Part shown: positions 15,149 through 22,069 of the stretch, piece by piece
How the letters are laid out: every line of letters starts with the position of its first letter
How positions within the stretch are numbered: position 1 is the first letter of the stretch
Position numbers and translations under genes: made by a program
From: a virus
Direction: 5' to 3' (one strand)
Length of the DNA stretch: 33,573 bases
IMG/VR virus record: IMGVR_UViG_3300035670_000799
Location: 1 to 33,573 of that record
Notes under the pieces: generated by a model
Seen by the model: only the letters and a program-made list of their open reading frames with translations
What the model was told of the DNA's origin: nothing
The model's database searches: none

Positions 15149-15323
15149 TGCCGTCGTCCTTACGAATCACCAGCATCCCCATGCGAACGCGAAACCCCAC
15201 ATCCTCTTTCGCCTCCCGCCAACCGTCAGACCAATAAATTTGGTCGCCGTGCTGAACGAGGTCTCCCAATCGTACCTGGCTCCAGCCTTCCGGCATGTCA
15301 GGTATTTTGACTTTTCTTTTCAT
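15129..15323 (-). CDS. Small basic protein, function unknown
   Basis: 64 residues, MKRKVKIPDMPEGWSQVRLG followed by DLVQHGDQIYWSDGWREAKE and a basic C-terminus. The DGWREA segment is reminiscent of a short exposed beta-hairpin. No family recognised. It overlaps the winged-helix gene by 20 bases at the 3' end and follows the secreted-type protein by a 4-base overlap. Confidence 0.55.
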   Translation of the reverse strand: MKRKVKIPDMPEGWSQVRLGDLVQHGDQIYWSDGWREAKEDVGFRVRMGMLVIRKDDGNGKIQK

Positions 15324-15559
15324 GATTCATCCTTACACGCGCGCGGAGTCCAAAAACAGGTGATGCGCGCGCCGTTGCTATTCGCGTCTATCGCCAGCGT
15401 GTCCTCGCTGGCGCACACCCATTCCCACCCGGGAGCCGGCGTGGCCTCCGGCGGGCAAATGGTTAGGCTGAACATCGCCGCCTGCTGATCTGATTTTGCG
15501 TCCAAACCGCAGGCCAACATTAAAAGCGGCGGCAACCAAATCAAAAATCGCTTTTTCAT
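15320..15559 (-). CDS. Small secreted or lipoprotein-like protein
   Basis: 79 residues with an N-terminal signal-like sequence (basic MKKR, then FLIWLPPLLMLACGL). The Cys at 17 follows a hydrophobic core and could be a lipoprotein acceptor, although the preceding MLA is a poor lipobox. The mature part has four more Cys and would be exported. It might be a superinfection-exclusion or envelope protein, or a spanin-like lipoprotein; none is proven. It stands out among cytosolic early genes. Confidence 0.55.
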   Translation of the reverse strand: MKKRFLIWLPPLLMLACGLDAKSDQQAAMFSLTICPPEATPAPGWEWVCASEDTLAIDANSNGARITCFWTPRACKDES

Positions 15560-15569
15560 ACGTCATACT

Positions 15570-15929
15570 CTACGCAATCAGTACCGCGCGTATTTTCGCG
15601 GCGCCGGTCAGCGCCTCCGTGATGTGTTGCAGCAACCTCAACGCTGCATGTTGATCGTGCGCGACAAGTCGGCTCACATCGCCGCACACCTCGTCGTAAT
15701 CAGGCGCTTCCGGCGGTTCCGTATATCCGCGCTCGGTTACGAATTGCTTTAGCGCGCGATTCATCACGACGTTGAGTTGCGACGGGTCAAGCCCGTTTCG
15801 TTTTGCGTCATCTTGAATCGCGTCAACAATCCATTGCTCGGTGCGAACGGTGAGCTGTGCTTTGTCGTTTTCTTTGGCTTTGCTGTGCTTTACGCACTCT
15901 GCAAATGCCGGGTTTGGGCTGTTTTTCAT
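15570..15929 (-). CDS. Ribbon-helix-helix-like DNA-binding protein
   Basis: A 119-residue protein. The segment KAQLTVRTEQWIVDAIQDDA then LNVVMNRALKQFV has the strand-helix-helix pattern of Arc/MetJ repressors, with a basic region KHSKAKEND before it. The C-terminus is helical (HAALRLLQHITEALTGAAKI). It may be an autoregulating repressor of the early operon. ATG 15929 follows AAGGA; an upstream TTG is less likely. Confidence 0.6.
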   Translation of the reverse strand: MKNSPNPAFAECVKHSKAKENDKAQLTVRTEQWIVDAIQDDAKRNGLDPSQLNVVMNRALKQFVTERGYTEPPEAPDYDEVCGDVSRLVAHDQHAALRLLQHITEALTGAAKIRAVLIA

Positions 15930-15939
15930 TGGGGAATCC

Positions 15940-16188
15940 TTATCCTTCAATCACCACGCATTCATGGCGGGCGCTTAAGGTTCTGTAAAGTTGGTTTGTT
16001 TCGCGCAGTAGTTCGTTGTTTTCAAGCTGTAAGCGATTGATTTCTTCTCTGGCGCTTTCAATCTCACAAGTAAGAAGGAGCATTGCTTGAAACACCGGGT
16101 CTTTTTGTAATTCCTTTGACTGTGCTCTTTCAAACGTTTTGCGCATACTTTCAGCGACTTGGCTTAATCTTGTTGCGACCAGATTCAT
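15940..16188 (-). CDS. Small coiled-coil protein, function unknown
   Basis: 82 residues, largely one helix with heptad pattern (ILTCEIESAREE-like region around residues 38-70: CEIESAREEINRLQLENNEL then LRETNQLYRTL). It overlaps the Ner-like stop by 4 bases. Its dimerisation is likely; its partner and role are unknown. Confidence 0.6.
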   Translation of the reverse strand: MNLVATRLSQVAESMRKTFERAQSKELQKDPVFQAMLLLTCEIESAREEINRLQLENNELLRETNQLYRTLSARHECVVIEG

Positions 16189-16466
16189 GCCGCCTCCTTA
16201 ACCGGCGCTTGCCGGCTGTGTGCCTCCATATAGCGCCGTTTGATGTCCTCCCAGATTGGCTCTAACGATGGGCATATCGGCTTGTCGATGATGAACGACA
16301 CGTGGACCGCCACGCGATGCGTTTTGACTCCGCGACGTTTTCCGTCTGCGCTCATTCTGGTTAGCGCGGATGTCACCGTGGACTCCGGGAGACCCAATTC
16401 CCGCGCTACGTCCTGTTTTGTTTTGCCGGCCGCCGCCAGGCGTGTGGTAATTTCGTCCGGTCGCAT
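16185..16466 (-). CDS. Ner-like winged helix-turn-helix regulator
   Basis: A 93-residue protein starting at the ATG 16466 behind CGGAG. MRPDEITTRLAAAGKTKQDV then ARELGLPESTVTSALTRM matches the Ner/Nlp-type helix-turn-helix, which in Mu damps early transcription from the promoter upstream. The C-terminus VKTHRVAVHVSFIIDKP is unlike Mu Ner, which is shorter (75). The gene lies at the head of the early operon, as expected for ner. A longer frame from 16655 is a shadow. The first 89 codons also overlap another frame (16848-16198). Confidence 0.7.
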   Translation of the reverse strand: MRPDEITTRLAAAGKTKQDVARELGLPESTVTSALTRMSADGKRRGVKTHRVAVHVSFIIDKPICPSLEPIWEDIKRRYMEAHSRQAPVKEAA

Positions 16467-16848
16467 ATAAAACTCCGTAAATTGCGCGCCGCAGCTTTTC
16501 TGAGCGGCGCTTCGGTTGCGGTTCGAGTTCCAGTGGTTCATCGGTTTCGGCCTCCGGTTCTTCTTCCGGCAAGACCAGACCGAATTCACTTTCAAATTCT
16601 TCTTTTTTAACGTCGCTTGCGGTATCATTGGCCCAGCAACAAAAAATGGCGTCAACTTCTTTACTGCCTGCGCTTGTTAATTCATAACTAGCAGGTTTTC
16701 CGTTCAAGTCGGTTGTGTAAATGCGAATTAAGCCGCGTTTTAGCAGCGCATTAATGGTGTTTTGGCGCGGTTTGCCGGTGCCGAATGTGCCGTTAAAATA
16801 GCTAAGCCCGTTAATCATTGCGGGTGATAAATTGCTGTTTGCTGACAT
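16198..16848 (-). CDS. First early-operon gene; winged-helix N-terminus, doubtful C-terminus
   Basis: Starting at the ATG 16848 (GAGGA ribosome binding site) the N-terminal 100 residues read well: SPAMINGLSYFNGTFGTGKP, then QNTINALLKRGLIRIYTTD, a winged-helix fold, followed by an acidic tail (EEEPEAETDEPLELEP). From about residue 128 the frame overlaps the Ner-like gene for 269 bases and becomes Gly/Arg/His-rich, as expected of a non-coding frame. Either the original stop has been lost by frameshift, or the real gene is shorter than the open frame. Not a known family; probably an early DNA-binding regulator. Confidence 0.55.
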   Translation of the reverse strand: MSANSNLSPAMINGLSYFNGTFGTGKPRQNTINALLKRGLIRIYTTDLNGKPASYELTSAGSKEVDAIFCCWANDTASDVKKEEFESEFGLVLPEEEPEAETDEPLELEPQPKRRSEKLRRAIYGVLYATGRNYHTPGGGRQNKTGRSAGIGSPGVHGDIRANQNERRRKTSRSQNASRGGPRVVHHRQADMPIVRANLGGHQTALYGGTQPASAG

Positions 16849-16870
16849 GATGTCGTCCTCTGTTTGCTTT

Positions 16871-16897
16871 GCGCCGCCTGGTACGCGGCGCTTTTTT
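16871..16897 (+). terminator. Terminator-like hairpin with T6
   Basis: Perfect 7-bp stem GCGCCGC/GCGGCGC with loop CTGGTAC, followed by six T on the plus strand. It would end a rightward transcript before the rightward promoter. On the minus strand it lies in the leader of the early operon, where it could fold but has no U-tract after it. Confidence 0.6.
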
Positions 16898-16946
16898 AGT
16901 GTTTTGAGTGCGTTAGATTGCGCCAAAATGCGCCAATCTGAAACGA

Positions 16947-16975
16947 AGTATAGTACGGTTTTTTAGTACCGTCAA
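16947..16975 (-). promoter_or_regulatory. Early (leftward) sigma-70 promoter
   Basis: On the minus strand TTGACG (16975-16970) and TATACT (16952-16947) are separated by exactly 17 bases, a strong consensus match, 99 bases before the ATG at 16848. The spacer and -35 carry the near-direct repeat CGGTACTA / CCGTACTA, a likely operator for an early regulator such as the Ner-like protein. Confidence 0.75.
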
Positions 16976-17135
16976 ATCGGTCGTGGTAAACAATGTGCTA
17001 TCCGCCTTGCGGATTACGGATTACGGATTGCCTCTAAAACGCCTCAAATCGAATCACCGGCAAAAAACCATATCTTTTCACTGAAACCCAAAAACACCCG
17101 CTTTATAAAGCGACTCAAGCGGTTTTAACGCCGGT

Positions 17136-17164
17136 TTGCGATTGCCAAAATAACTAGCTACACT
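17136..17164 (+). promoter_or_regulatory. Rightward (structural operon) sigma-70-like promoter
   Basis: TTGCGA (17136-17141) and TACACT (17159-17164) with 17-base spacing, 122 bases before the protease ATG. The match is moderate. In Mu, late promoters depend on an activator, so this could be a weak or activated promoter. No Mor-type dyad was found upstream. Confidence 0.5.
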
Positions 17165-17201
17165 ATCCCACGTTACGCCCCCCCAAAAAACCAACCAAAT
17201 C

Positions 17202-17228
17202 AATCGTTCATCACGGAACGGTTTTTTT
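17202..17228 (+). terminator. Terminator-like hairpin in the structural-operon leader
   Basis: Stem AATCGTTC / GAACGGTT (8 pairs, one G-U) with a 6-base loop, followed by T5. It lies between the rightward promoter and the protease start, so transcripts must pass it. It may act as an attenuator or antitermination target. Confidence 0.55.
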
Positions 17229-17285
17229 ACCCCCCCATGCCTCCCGGCATACTGCGCTCAAATCCACAGCGGAATTGAGCGAGCG

Positions 17286-18236
17286 ATGATTCTAAAATTA
17301 AAACTTTTTCCGGTAGGTGTTCATACCGACAGCAGCGGCGTGACGCGCGAATTCACCGCCGACATGCTGGCGAATGCCGCCGCCGTGTATGACGTTGGCG
17401 TGCATGAAGCGCCGATTGTTGAATTGCACGACGACGGCCCAGGTGCATTCCGTCATGGTGGCGTGGCTAAACTGGAATTCGACGGCGAAACGCTTATACC
17501 GCACGTAAATCAACTGTCTTATCCGCTGCTTAACGGCGTGAACGACGGCAGCGTGCGCTATTTCAGCGCCTCATTTTATCTGCCCGACAATCCCAACAAC
17601 CCCGTTCCCGGTTCCCTGTACCTGCGCCATGTAGGCATTGTTCCCATTCCGGCGGTCAAAGGTCAGCCGGAGCCGGAATTGGTCTACAGCGAAAGCAAAC
17701 AAACCTTAACCATGAACTTTATGGAGGCCGATGTCATGTCTGACCCGGTAAGCCCTGCTCGGCAGGCTAAAAAAGAAGTTGCCGAATTTTTAGAGGCGAA
17801 TGCAGAGTCGCTCGCTAAAAAGCAAGCGGCATTTGAAGAGAGCCATCGTCAACGCGAGGCGGAATTCGCCGAGCGTGAAAAACGCCTGGCCGAAAAAGAG
17901 GCTGAAATCCGCCGCGCCAAAATCGCTCAATTTTGCGGATCATTGGCAGCGAGCGGCAAACTGCTGCCGCGCGATACGCCCACGGTTGTCGGCATTCTGG
18001 ACTATCTGGAGCAGGCTCCGGCGGCGGTGACGGTCAGTTTCGCCGAACCCGGCGCAGAGGGCGAAACCGCAAAAAAAGATGGCACTCTGGCCGAGGCGTT
18101 CAAATCGTTTCTGGCGAATCAGCCCAAAGCCGTGGAATACGGCGAAATTACCAAGCCTGACGGCAACGCTGCAGGCGGGCAGGATGCGGAAATGAAACGC
18201 ATGGCGGAAAACATTGCAAAGGGAGCGAATAGCTAA
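17286..18236 (+). CDS. Mu I-like prohead protease with fused scaffold
   Basis: A 316-residue protein. The N-terminal half is the Mu gpI-like protease: VELHDDGPGAFRHGGVA (His 48 and nearby), VRYFSASFYLPDNPNNPVPG (residues 90-109) and YLRHVGIVPIPAVKG (112-126) are family hallmarks. It processes the prohead scaffold. The C-terminal half (about 151-316) is charged, Glu/Lys-rich helix (AEFAEREKRLAEKEAEIRRA) typical of a scaffold. It opens the rightward operon 49 bases after the T-tract of a terminator-like hairpin. The ribosome binding site is weak (GGAATTGAGCGAGCG). Confidence 0.9.
   Translation: MILKLKLFPVGVHTDSSGVTREFTADMLANAAAVYDVGVHEAPIVELHDDGPGAFRHGGVAKLEFDGETLIPHVNQLSYPLLNGVNDGSVRYFSASFYLPDNPNNPVPGSLYLRHVGIVPIPAVKGQPEPELVYSESKQTLTMNFMEADVMSDPVSPARQAKKEVAEFLEANAESLAKKQAAFEESHRQREAEFAEREKRLAEKEAEIRRAKIAQFCGSLAASGKLLPRDTPTVVGILDYLEQAPAAVTVSFAEPGAEGETAKKDGTLAEAFKSFLANQPKAVEYGEITKPDGNAAGGQDAEMKRMAENIAKGANS
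17736..18236 (+). CDS. Nested in-frame scaffold protein (Mu Z-like)
   Basis: An internal ATG (codon 151 of the protease gene) has a strong GGAGG site eight bases upstream. The 166-residue product would be the coiled-coil scaffold alone. In Mu, gene Z is expressed in the same way from within I. The alignment of a good ribosome binding site exactly between protease and scaffold regions supports this; expression is inferred. Confidence 0.6.
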   Translation: MSDPVSPARQAKKEVAEFLEANAESLAKKQAAFEESHRQREAEFAEREKRLAEKEAEIRRAKIAQFCGSLAASGKLLPRDTPTVVGILDYLEQAPAAVTVSFAEPGAEGETAKKDGTLAEAFKSFLANQPKAVEYGEITKPDGNAAGGQDAEMKRMAENIAKGANS

Positions 18237-18604
18237 TGACTCAGCCAACTGAAACAACCTATACCCCGGACAATCTGATTGCCGGTAATTTTCCTCTGGT
18301 GACTGATACCGGAACGCTGTTATCCGGTGAAAGCGTCGTGCGCGGCGAATTGCTCGGCAAAATTACCAGCGGCGGAAAATTGGCAGTCTCGCTGTCAGCC
18401 AGTTCGGACGGTAGTGAAACGCCGTATTGCATCGCCGCCGAAACCGTGGACGCCAGCGCCGCAGACGCGCCAATTGCCTATTATCTGACGGGCGAGTTTA
18501 ACATCGCCGCGATGACATTCGGCACAGGCCATACCGCCGCGAGCGTGAAAGACGGCCTGCGCGCGTTAGGTATTTTTCTTAAAACCGTAATCAGCAACGC
18601 TTAA
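18236..18604 (+). CDS. Head decoration protein (lambda gpD-like)
   Basis: A 122-residue protein of the lambda D-type head decoration family. Diagnostic sequence: GNFPLVTDTGTLLSGESVVR, GELLGKITSGGKL and YYLTGEFNIAAMTFG, with a small beta-tulip fold. Trimers stabilise the expanded capsid. The ATG overlaps the protease TAA (TAATG), and it is followed by the major capsid gene, the lambda D-E order. Confidence 0.9.
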   Translation: MTQPTETTYTPDNLIAGNFPLVTDTGTLLSGESVVRGELLGKITSGGKLAVSLSASSDGSETPYCIAAETVDASAADAPIAYYLTGEFNIAAMTFGTGHTAASVKDGLRALGIFLKTVISNA

Positions 18605-18616
18605 GGAGTAATCAGA

Positions 18617-19684
18617 ATGGCTGATATGTTTCAAACCCGGACAATGTTGGCGGCGGTGGAGCAAATGCACCGTCCGCCAAAGTTCCTGGACGGCGTTATT
18701 TTTAAGCGCACCATGCCCGTCACCACCAAGAAGGTCGAAATTGACGTGGTGAAAGGCGGGAAAACGATGGCCCCGTTTGTTCACGCCACGCTGGAAGGTA
18801 AGGTTATTCAGCGCGATTCCTGGAATAATAAAGAGTACGAATTGCCGTATATCAATATGAAGCGCCCGACAAAAGCGGGTGATTTGCTGGTGCGCAATCC
18901 GGGGCAAATTGTTTATGCCACCGGCGCACAAACGCCGCAACAACGCGCTGAGCAATTGCTCGGCAAGGATATTTCTGAATTGATGGGCATGGTGGACTGG
19001 CGGATTGAGTACATGTGCGCCACCGCGCTCGACACGGGAATTGTCACCGCATCCGGCGACGGTATTGAAATGACGTTTGATTTTGGCATTCCGTCTGCAC
19101 ACAAACTGGCTGTGGCTAATCTGTCTACCGGCGTGGCGTGGTCAGACCAAACAGACGGCGACCCGATGACGGATTTGGAGGCGATGTGCAACCTGGCCTA
19201 CACCGATAGCGGTATGTCGCCTGATTTCGTGATTATGTCTGTGGAAGCCGCTGCGGCGTTCCGTAACCACGCCAAAATCAGCGGTCAAACCGGATTGATG
19301 TCGCAAACCCGCGTCAACATGGGGCAGCTCGACCCGAAACGCCTGCCGAATGGCGTGGTGTACCAGGGGTTTTTGACTGGATTAGGCGTGGATGTCTACA
19401 CCTACAATGCCAGTGTGAAAAACCCGGCTACCGGAAGTCCTGTGCGTCTCATGCCTGCGAATAAGGTCTGGGTAGGCAGTTCGCAAGCCCGCAATGAAAT
19501 CCATTTTGCGGTGATTGAGGACTTGGAAGCGTTTGAGGGCGGCCCCGGCGCTGCGGCGGTGGAATATTTCCCAAAAACATGGGTGACGAAAGATCCGTCT
19601 ATCCGCTGGTTGCAGCTTCAAAGCGCGCCGCTGGCGGCGTTGCATCAGCCGGATGCGTTCGTGTCCGCGGCTGTTCTGTCGTAA
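18617..19684 (+). CDS. Major capsid protein (lambda gpE-like)
   Basis: A 355-residue coat protein of the lambda E-type family, HK97 fold. Recognised by its size, the order D-E, the N-terminal FLDGVIFKRTMPVTTKKVEI, the spine-like PFVHATLEGKVIQRD, and a C-terminus with EYFPKTWVTKDPSIRWLQLQ followed by the closing LSAAVLS-like tail. Assembles with the gpD-like protein. A ribosome binding site AAGGAG lies before the ATG. In Mu the capsid protein is of the gpT type; its replacement here by a lambda-type pair shows modular exchange. Confidence 0.93.
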   Translation: MADMFQTRTMLAAVEQMHRPPKFLDGVIFKRTMPVTTKKVEIDVVKGGKTMAPFVHATLEGKVIQRDSWNNKEYELPYINMKRPTKAGDLLVRNPGQIVYATGAQTPQQRAEQLLGKDISELMGMVDWRIEYMCATALDTGIVTASGDGIEMTFDFGIPSAHKLAVANLSTGVAWSDQTDGDPMTDLEAMCNLAYTDSGMSPDFVIMSVEAAAAFRNHAKISGQTGLMSQTRVNMGQLDPKRLPNGVVYQGFLTGLGVDVYTYNASVKNPATGSPVRLMPANKVWVGSSQARNEIHFAVIEDLEAFEGGPGAAAVEYFPKTWVTKDPSIRWLQLQSAPLAALHQPDAFVSAAVLS

Positions 19685-19693
19685 GGAAGACGC

Positions 19694-20029
19694 ATGGCGC
19701 TGCCCGATTTCTTTAGGGGGGACACCTGGTCGCATCAGGTTCTCACAAAGGATTTGAGCGGTAATGCTGTGGATATTACCGGTCGGATTTACACGTTGTC
19801 GCTGAAGTCCGACATCGGCTCGGCAGCGCCAGTAGTTCAATCGCAAGTCGTCGCCGGTGGCGACGACGCGCTCAACGGCATCGTTACGATTGGATTGGCG
19901 TCAACGCAAACGGCCGCATTAGCGCCTGGAGTGTATTACTGCGATATTGAGCGTCGCACGCCTGGTGACCCTGACGATGTCCGCACGCTGATATTTCAGA
20001 AAGTGAAATGCTATGCCGACGTGTCATGA
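19694..20029 (+). CDS. Small beta-rich virion-associated protein
   Basis: 111 residues. DFFRGDTWSHQVLTKDLSGN, DITGRIYTLSLKSD and YYCDIERRTPGDPDD resemble the N-terminal domain of phage BppU-type baseplate or structural proteins that begin with a GDT motif. Position right after the capsid gene suggests a head-associated role. It overlaps the next gene by 17 bases. Confidence 0.6.
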   Translation: MALPDFFRGDTWSHQVLTKDLSGNAVDITGRIYTLSLKSDIGSAAPVVQSQVVAGGDDALNGIVTIGLASTQTAALAPGVYYCDIERRTPGDPDDVRTLIFQKVKCYADVS

Positions 20030-20462
20030 GAGCGTGGTGGTTATTGCCGAGGGCGTATCAGAATACGTCTACGTGCGCGACTCGCCGGCTGCCCCCGCGC
20101 CAACCCCAGACGCCCACGCGCATCGATTCACGATGGTCGCTGGGGAAACGCTCAGCGGGCATCGCGCGGTGGTTTCTGAGAATGGCCTGGCGGTGTATGC
20201 GGAACCGCTAGAAACTAATTATTTCAAATCTATCGGACTGACGCTGGGCGCGGCGATAGAGGGCTCTATCGTGACAGTACAGGCGATGGGTCTAATCACT
20301 GAGCCTAGCTGGAATTGGGACACAGGCGCGGCGATTTGGCTGAGCCAAAATGGTGTGCTGACGCAAAGCGTACCCACAACAGGTTTGCAGTGGCGACTTG
20401 GCACGGCGGTTAGTGCCACGACAATTTTATGGGCGCCGGAGGGGCGACCGATTTCAATCTAA
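20013..20462 (+). CDS. Virion surface-type protein, first of a two-domain paralogous pair
   Basis: A 149-residue beta-rich protein. Its C-terminal domain (about residues 45-149: MVAGETLSGHRAVV, AIEGSIVTVQAMGLI, GAAIWLSQNGVLTQ, LGTAVSATTI) has the same pattern as the domain in the next gene. Domains of this type occur in phage decoration or fibre proteins. Its function is unknown; location suggests capsid surface or adhesion. Confidence 0.6.
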   Translation: MPTCHESVVVIAEGVSEYVYVRDSPAAPAPTPDAHAHRFTMVAGETLSGHRAVVSENGLAVYAEPLETNYFKSIGLTLGAAIEGSIVTVQAMGLITEPSWNWDTGAAIWLSQNGVLTQSVPTTGLQWRLGTAVSATTILWAPEGRPISI

Positions 20463-20477
20463 ACAGAGGGATTTAAA

Positions 20478-20987
20478 ATGTCAAATAAGTACATTGGGAA
20501 TAATGGTGGCGTGCTGACAGAGGTAGAAGCTAGCTCAACGAGTTCTGGTGCGGCCGATGCGGGTAAAATTGTCGCCCTGAACTCGCAGGGTGATATTGAT
20601 GAAAGTATGTTGCCGCCTGGCGTAGGCGCCGATACTGCCGTAATCACTGCCTCTGAAGACCTCGGCGCCGGCGACTACGTGAATGTATATGACAACACCG
20701 GCACGGCAAATGTCCGCCTGGCTGATGCCAGTTCGGCGGGCAAAGAGGCGCACGGTTTTGTCCTGGCCGCTGTCACTAGTGGGAACCCGGCAACCGTGTA
20801 TTTTGAGGGAACGAACAACCAGGTCACGGGTCAAACCGCCGGTAAGGTATTTCTTAGCGCAACCACCCCAGGCGCGACCACATCCACCGCGCCGTCTGGA
20901 ACGGGGAAGGTTGTGCAGCGGCTTGGGGTAGCGGTATCTGCGACGGCTGTCAATACTGAAATCTCACAGCCGATTGTGTTGGCGTAA
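20478..20987 (+). CDS. Virion surface-type protein, second of the pair
   Basis: A 169-residue protein with a different N-terminus (MSNKYIGNNGGVLTEVEA, then SGAADAGKIVALNSQGDIDE) and a C-terminal domain paralogous to that of the previous gene (LGAGDYVNVYD, NPATVYFEGTN, AGKVFLSATTPGA, QRLGVAVSATA). AGAGGG precedes the ATG. The N-terminus resembles the GxV-L-N-x-x-G-x-IDxSMLPP linkers that precede tail-fibre domains. It probably forms a head or tail fibre base. Confidence 0.65.
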   Translation: MSNKYIGNNGGVLTEVEASSTSSGAADAGKIVALNSQGDIDESMLPPGVGADTAVITASEDLGAGDYVNVYDNTGTANVRLADASSAGKEAHGFVLAAVTSGNPATVYFEGTNNQVTGQTAGKVFLSATTPGATTSTAPSGTGKVVQRLGVAVSATAVNTEISQPIVLA

Positions 20988-21514
20988 TGACTATTCGAAC
21001 TCCAATCGTGAATATCGGAGGGGGGCTGTCGGAACTCCCGTCTGGCGATGTCACGCCGCCGTCGCTGTTCGAGTACGCGCATGCGTCGTACACGGTCAGC
21101 GACGGAACGGATGGCGGCTCGTTCCAGTCCGGTGACTGGCGCACTCGCCCGCTGAACACGGTGAGTTCGAATATTGGCGCGACTCTGTCTTCGAATCAGA
21201 TTACCCTGCCAGCCGGGACGTACTCGATAGATGGTCGGGCGGCGGCAAATATCATCGGAAATAATCGCCTGCGGCTGAGAAATATCACGAACTCGACGAC
21301 ATTAGTGCATGGATTTTCTCAATATGACAACTCTACATCAGGCATTCACATGGCCGTGATTAGAGGGGTATTCACGCTGGGAGCGTCGGCGACTCTGGAG
21401 CTGCAGCACTATGGCACGCTCACTAGAAATTCTACTGGAATGGGCGCGCCTGTATCCGCTGGCAGTGGGTATGAGGTTTATGCGGACGTGTTTTTTATGC
21501 GCGTGAGGACGTGA
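20987..21514 (+). CDS. Fibre protein with C1q-like jelly-roll domain
   Basis: A 175-residue protein. Residues about 30-175 show a C1q/TNF-type pattern: an N-terminal WRTRPLNTV, ITLPAGTYSIDGRAAAN, RLRLRNITNSTTLVHGFSQY, FTLGASATLELQHYGTLTRN and a closing strand ending DVFFMRVRT. In phages these trimeric domains bind receptors. The ATG overlaps the preceding stop (TAATG). Location among head genes, not at the tail end, suggests a head-attached or displaced adhesin. Confidence 0.65.
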   Translation: MTIRTPIVNIGGGLSELPSGDVTPPSLFEYAHASYTVSDGTDGGSFQSGDWRTRPLNTVSSNIGATLSSNQITLPAGTYSIDGRAAANIIGNNRLRLRNITNSTTLVHGFSQYDNSTSGIHMAVIRGVFTLGASATLELQHYGTLTRNSTGMGAPVSAGSGYEVYADVFFMRVRT

Positions 21515-21526
21515 TGGGGGTTTTTC

Positions 21527-22069
21527 ATGATCATTTGTGACGGGTATGTCTCGCCTGAGGAAATGTTGGCGCGATTCTACGCGAAGGAATTGGTCGAGCG
21601 CTGCGACGACACCAGGCGTGTCACACCAGAGTTGATGCAAGCAGCCATCGAATGCGGAGATATGAGCGCGGAGGATGCCGACACTCAGGCCGCGGTCACT
21701 GCGGCGCTATCACGTTTGCGCCGCGCCTGCGAGGACGCGAACAGCGAAATCAGCGTGGCACTGGATACCGGCGGCGTCGGCAATGTCAGCGAGGCAGGGG
21801 AAACACTGCTGAAGGCGCTCGGCTGCGATATCGCGCTATTCCTGCTCGCGGCTGGTACTGTAATCCAGGCCGGCAGCGAGGATGTCAGCGGCGAAAAAAA
21901 TCTGGTGTATTTGAGATCGCGCCAGGCCCGTGACAGATTGCGCGACATCGCCGCCGGCAAATTGACTATCGGTGTGCGCGCCGGCGCAGCGGCGACAGGG
22001 TATACCGGTCTGCCGTCCGTTTCTGCACCGCCTCGTGTTTTTGCGCGGAGCACGCTGGATAGATACTGA
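21527..22069 (+). CDS. DUF1320 head-completion protein (Mu gp36-like)
   Basis: A 180-residue protein of the DUF1320 family, the head-tail adaptor class. The start CDGYVSPEEMLARFYAKELV, the helical middle (ALSRLRRACEDANSEIS), and ARDRLRDIAAGKLTIGVRAG are characteristic. Good GGGGG ribosome binding site. Its stop overlaps the ATG of the next gene. Confidence 0.85.
   Translation: MIICDGYVSPEEMLARFYAKELVERCDDTRRVTPELMQAAIECGDMSAEDADTQAAVTAALSRLRRACEDANSEISVALDTGGVGNVSEAGETLLKALGCDIALFLLAAGTVIQAGSEDVSGEKNLVYLRSRQARDRLRDIAAGKLTIGVRAGAAATGYTGLPSVSAPPRVFARSTLDRY

Larger units (their letters stand above)
16849..17285. other. Central divergent intergenic region
   Basis: 437 bases without a supported gene separate the two operons. 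It holds a terminator-like hairpin (16871-16897), a leftward promoter (16947-16975), three CGGATTA-type heptamers in tandem (17010-17030, the last CGGATTG), a rightward promoter (17136-17164), a second terminator-like hairpin (17202-17228) and two runs of seven C. The physical midpoint of the prophage (about 16831) lies at its edge. The heptamers could be operator iterons. A TTTCACTGAAA dyad near 17077 resembles half of the end palindromes. Confidence 0.7.

Noticed and set aside
16467-16655. N-terminal extension of the Ner-like gene
   Set aside because: The extension lies in the shadow of the upstream early gene and the ATG at 16466 has a good CGGAG site.
17179-17236. Two runs of seven C in the structural-operon leader as phase-variation tracts
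   Set aside because: Short runs, neither in a coding frame nor within the promoter spacer; no evidence for length variation.
17237-17278. 13-codon leader ORF before the protease gene
   Set aside because: No ribosome binding site and no regulatory peptide feature visible.
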